Shown piece by piece: positions 61,783 through 64,000 of a stretch of DNA of 64,000 nucleotides. Numbering within the stretch: the first letter of the stretch is position 1; each line of letters opens with the position of its first letter. The notes under the pieces are model-generated. The model was not told the DNA's origin, did not search any database, and saw nothing but the letters and a program-made list of their open reading frames with translations. Source of the stretch: Nautilus pompilius (taxonomy: Eukaryota; Mollusca; Cephalopoda; Nautilida; Nautilidae); assembly GCA_018389105.1 (NCBI GenBank), contig JACATO010002189.1, forward strand, positions 397,001 to 461,000, read 5' to 3'. The position numbers and the translations under genes were made by a program.

Positions 61783-62381
61783 CTATCGTTTTCCTCGCCT
61801 TCTCTGTCTGAGCTTTCCAGTTTCAGCTGATTCATGAAGTTTTTTATTACTGTGTGTTGTTTTGACTGGTCTCCAACATCTGCAGTAGAAGTTGTGATGT
61901 TTAAGGAACAGTACTCTCTTACAGTAGCAGGGAACCTAATATATGCTTGAAGGATGTATTTGGATAATTTGGAATCAACGATAAATAAAATTTATATTAA
62001 AATATAATTTTGTAATACCTAATTAGTTTTCTTTCTGTATCCATTTAATGTGGAAGCTTTTCTATAAAATATATTCTACGCATTTAGCAAAGGTTGAATT
62101 AGAGGTACCATCTTCGCCAATCCTTAAAACTAGTCATGAGTTCAAACTATGAATCTATCTTCTTGAACTGCAATTACCTGTATCTGCAACTTTACCATCA
62201 GTTTGCTTGTGGATGAGTAAATTGTTTAGTATTGTTTAAATCTTTTTTTTAACCAGATTTGGATAGTTTCTTCAAGAAAAATGCACAACTTACCTGAAAC
62301 TGTACTTGTAATAATACCAGCCATTTCTTCTTCAGACATACTGACCGAAGCAAGTTTTGCTATAAACTGCTGTTTCTGAGC
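61783..62381 (-). CDS. two exons of an unrecognised minus-strand gene (partial)
   Basis: The first exon (62,381 down to 62,294; 88 nt) is preceded by TTTTAAAATCACAG and followed by GTAAGT. It reads AQKQQFIAKLASVSMSEEEM and continues to ITSTVS. The second (61,879 down to 61,783; 97 nt) is preceded by CTTCTACTGCAG and followed by GTAAAGT. It reads VGDQSKQHTVIKNFMNQLKL and then a run of acidic residues. The phases match: one base left from the first, two supplied by the second (forming an Asp codon). Both exons are open throughout and codon-like. Hydrophilic and probably alpha-helical, with an acidic end. I do not recognise the family. It converges on NMNAT. The remaining exons lie outside the window or were not detected. 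Confidence 0.6.
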
Positions 62382-63485
62382 CTGTGATTTTAAAATAAAT
62401 AATCTGATACATATTTAGAGTAGAAGTTTGAATCTGCATTTCATGATTTAAAAAACCAATTAAAATACTTTTTAAAAGATGGGTAGTATATGTAATTTAC
62501 ACACACACACCCTATTTAAGCTTTTCTGAAGAAAAATAAAAGTCTTGAAAATTTGAATTATAAATACAGTAAATGGATTGAAATTTGAATGGTTGGTTGA
62601 GTCAATCAGTGAATTATGTAAACTTGTCAAGGCTGCAACACATGATACTCTCAAAATCTGAGGGTTTCAGTGTTAGCTACATAAGATTGTAATACCATTT
62701 TTTTGTCATCCTAAGCCATGTGCTTAATTTCTTAATGAGGTTTAGACTTTTGTGAAACTAAAATGGCAACAATTGAGGAGAGTCAGTTACATTTTTGTGG
62801 TTTGATGAAGTGAAGTTGATTACTACAGGGAAATGGAAGTTTAGGGCACATCATAACAGGAATCCAGCCCCCATTAACTCTGAGTTGGGTAATGAAGTTC
62901 AGTTAATTGTGGGCCAGTCAACAGACCACTGCAGCTTCTGAAGGAACATTTTCAAGAAGACTAGAAATCACCTCATGTCTCTCAAAGCAAATAGTCACTT
63001 TTCAATAGTTTATAACATTTGAAAATGAGGTTGCATCATCAAAGCAGCTATCAGGGTTAGGGTTATGCAATTTGTACTATCTTATGTAGAACACTTATTG
63101 AATATTTAAACCCTTTAAATGACTAAAACACCTGTATATGGAGTAAAGATACTTGCTATCTTAGTTTTAGTAAGTAATTATTTTTTGGTAAAAATCACCA
63201 GTTTTTATTAGAAAATTTAAATTAAGCAATGTGCGGATTAAGTTACCTATGTTCTCACTTTTTTAAAATTAATAAATTAGTGAAGATTGGTAAAGTAGAC
63301 GAGCAATCTATCTTAAAGTACACAACTTTTTTCAAGAGGAAGCAGCACACCATTACAGATATTCAGGTCCATTTACTGCTTTCCCTCATGATAAAAATAA
63401 ATAGTGCGCTCAGTTTGGTGTAGCTTCTTGAGAGACAGTATATAGTATAATAAATAGATCCAATAGCCAATTTTAGGTATCCCAA
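62382..63485. other. probable intron or flank of the minus-strand gene
   Basis: AT-rich; a stretch at 62,750-63,070 is more complex and may be a transposon relic, but I could not assign it. Confidence 0.45.
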
Positions 63486-63489
63486 CCTT

Positions 63490-63745
63490 GAATCGGTGGA
63501 TGGTTTCTTCTTGTCAAACTCCTGTTTTGACCTTTGAGGTCTATGGATATCTCACAGCAGTGAGATAGAAGAAAAGGGTATTAGCCCCACTGACCAAGAA
63601 AGTTAGTTGAGGCTCTTGAGTAATGGTTAAAGTGAGTGAGTCAAGAGTTACCTGCAGAACCTTTACCCCACATACCTAGAGAACCCTACCAGCACTCCTC
63701 AATTTTAGATGTGGGAGGAAACCTAACTCCTGGGAGCATTGAAAT
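63490..63745 (-). repeat. tRNA-derived SINE, copy 5 (minus, head missing)
   Basis: Contains TTTGAGGTCTATGGATATCT, CACAGCAGTGAGATAG and TTTTAGATGTGGGAGGAAAC, matching the 3' body of the copy at 33.7 kb in the same order. The tRNA-like head is absent. Confidence 0.65.
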
Positions 63746-63774
63746 TGAATCCAAATCATCTGTATGTATGCATT

Positions 63775-63962
63775 AATGGGTGGTGCAGTAGTACAGTGGT
63801 TAGACTGCTTAGGTGGAGGGCCAGAGTTTGAATCCCGGTCAAAACCAACTCTGTTTGGCATATCTCATGGTTTCTTTTTGCTCTTCTTGATCAAATGGTT
63901 GTGTGGGTTAACTTCACACATCTAAAAAATATGCAGAGGTCTAGTTGGAACTTTCATTATGT
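63775..63962 (+). repeat. tRNA-derived SINE, copy 6 (plus, best preserved head)
   Basis: Head GTGCAGTAGTACAGTGGTTA (A-box region) and GAGTTTGAATCCCGG (B box, close to GGTTCGANTCC), then TGGCATATCTCATGGTTTC and CACATCTAAAAAAT. It runs into the window end region and is opposite in orientation to its neighbour. The two promoter boxes sit at tRNA-like spacing, so this is a SINE, not a tRNA gene: there is no anticodon stem-loop that I could fold by eye. Confidence 0.7.
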
Positions 63963-64000
63963 CAGCAAATTCATTTGCTATTTGAACTTGTAGTTACAGA

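Noticed and set aside
62750..63070. Possible hAT C-terminal relic
   Set aside because: Only a vague resemblance to the dimerisation domain; too short and broken to support.
63775..63962. Possible tRNA gene
   Set aside because: A and B box-like sequence but no tRNA fold; shared body with five other copies shows it is a SINE.
1..64000. CRISPR arrays, operons, ribosome binding sites
   Set aside because: The window is animal chromosomal DNA; no direct-repeat and spacer pattern was seen.

Overview
This is a eukaryotic, animal, AT-rich chromosomal window. It holds three spliced or partly spliced housekeeping genes in a sea of decayed transposons. All functional genes are intron-bearing with GT-AG sites, and coding density is very low. 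Protein similarity is animal-type: a UBOX5/RNF37-like E3 ligase, a DCLRE1A/SNM1A nuclease and an NMNAT. Details such as HFHYDH in the nuclease, the NMNAT tail and the MULE, hAT, mariner and Tx1-like LINE mix make me favour an invertebrate, perhaps a chelicerate. That species guess is weak.

Layout. 1-1,895: downstream flank of UBOX5. 1,896-3,575 (minus): intact UBOX5 coding exon with a probable non-coding first exon near 7.0 kb. About 7.0-7.34 kb: divergent promoter with a palindromic CRE. 7,341-17,195 (plus): DCLRE1A/SNM1A in nine exons whose phases all agree, giving 692 codons with a PIP box and the full metallo-beta-lactamase motif set. 19.6-20.1 kb: CpG-rich NMNAT promoter with a second CRE. 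19,732-58,998 (plus): NMNAT in nine exons spread over 39 kb, giving 344 codons. 61.8-62.4 kb (minus): two exons of an unrecognised gene.

The NMNAT introns are a transposon graveyard. They hold two MULE pieces, one split by a complete-length mariner, two Tigger/pogo relics, three hAT relics, a GC-rich repeat in three copies and a nearly full-length Tx1-type LINE. Six copies of a tRNA-derived SINE lie inside and outside the genes, and Tc1-type pieces lie in DCLRE1A introns.

Function. UBOX5 (ubiquitin ligase), SNM1A (interstrand cross-link repair exonuclease) and NMNAT (NAD+ synthesis) are all plausible nuclear proteins. Sharing a CRE-type promoter could co-regulate them, but this is inference. 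The most interesting gene-level feature is the NMNAT 3' end. The last coding donor carries an in-frame stop, so splicing across a 15-kb intron decides whether the enzyme ends at once or gains an 89-residue Ser/Pro-rich tail. I found no CRISPR array, prokaryotic operon or clearly new enzymatic system.
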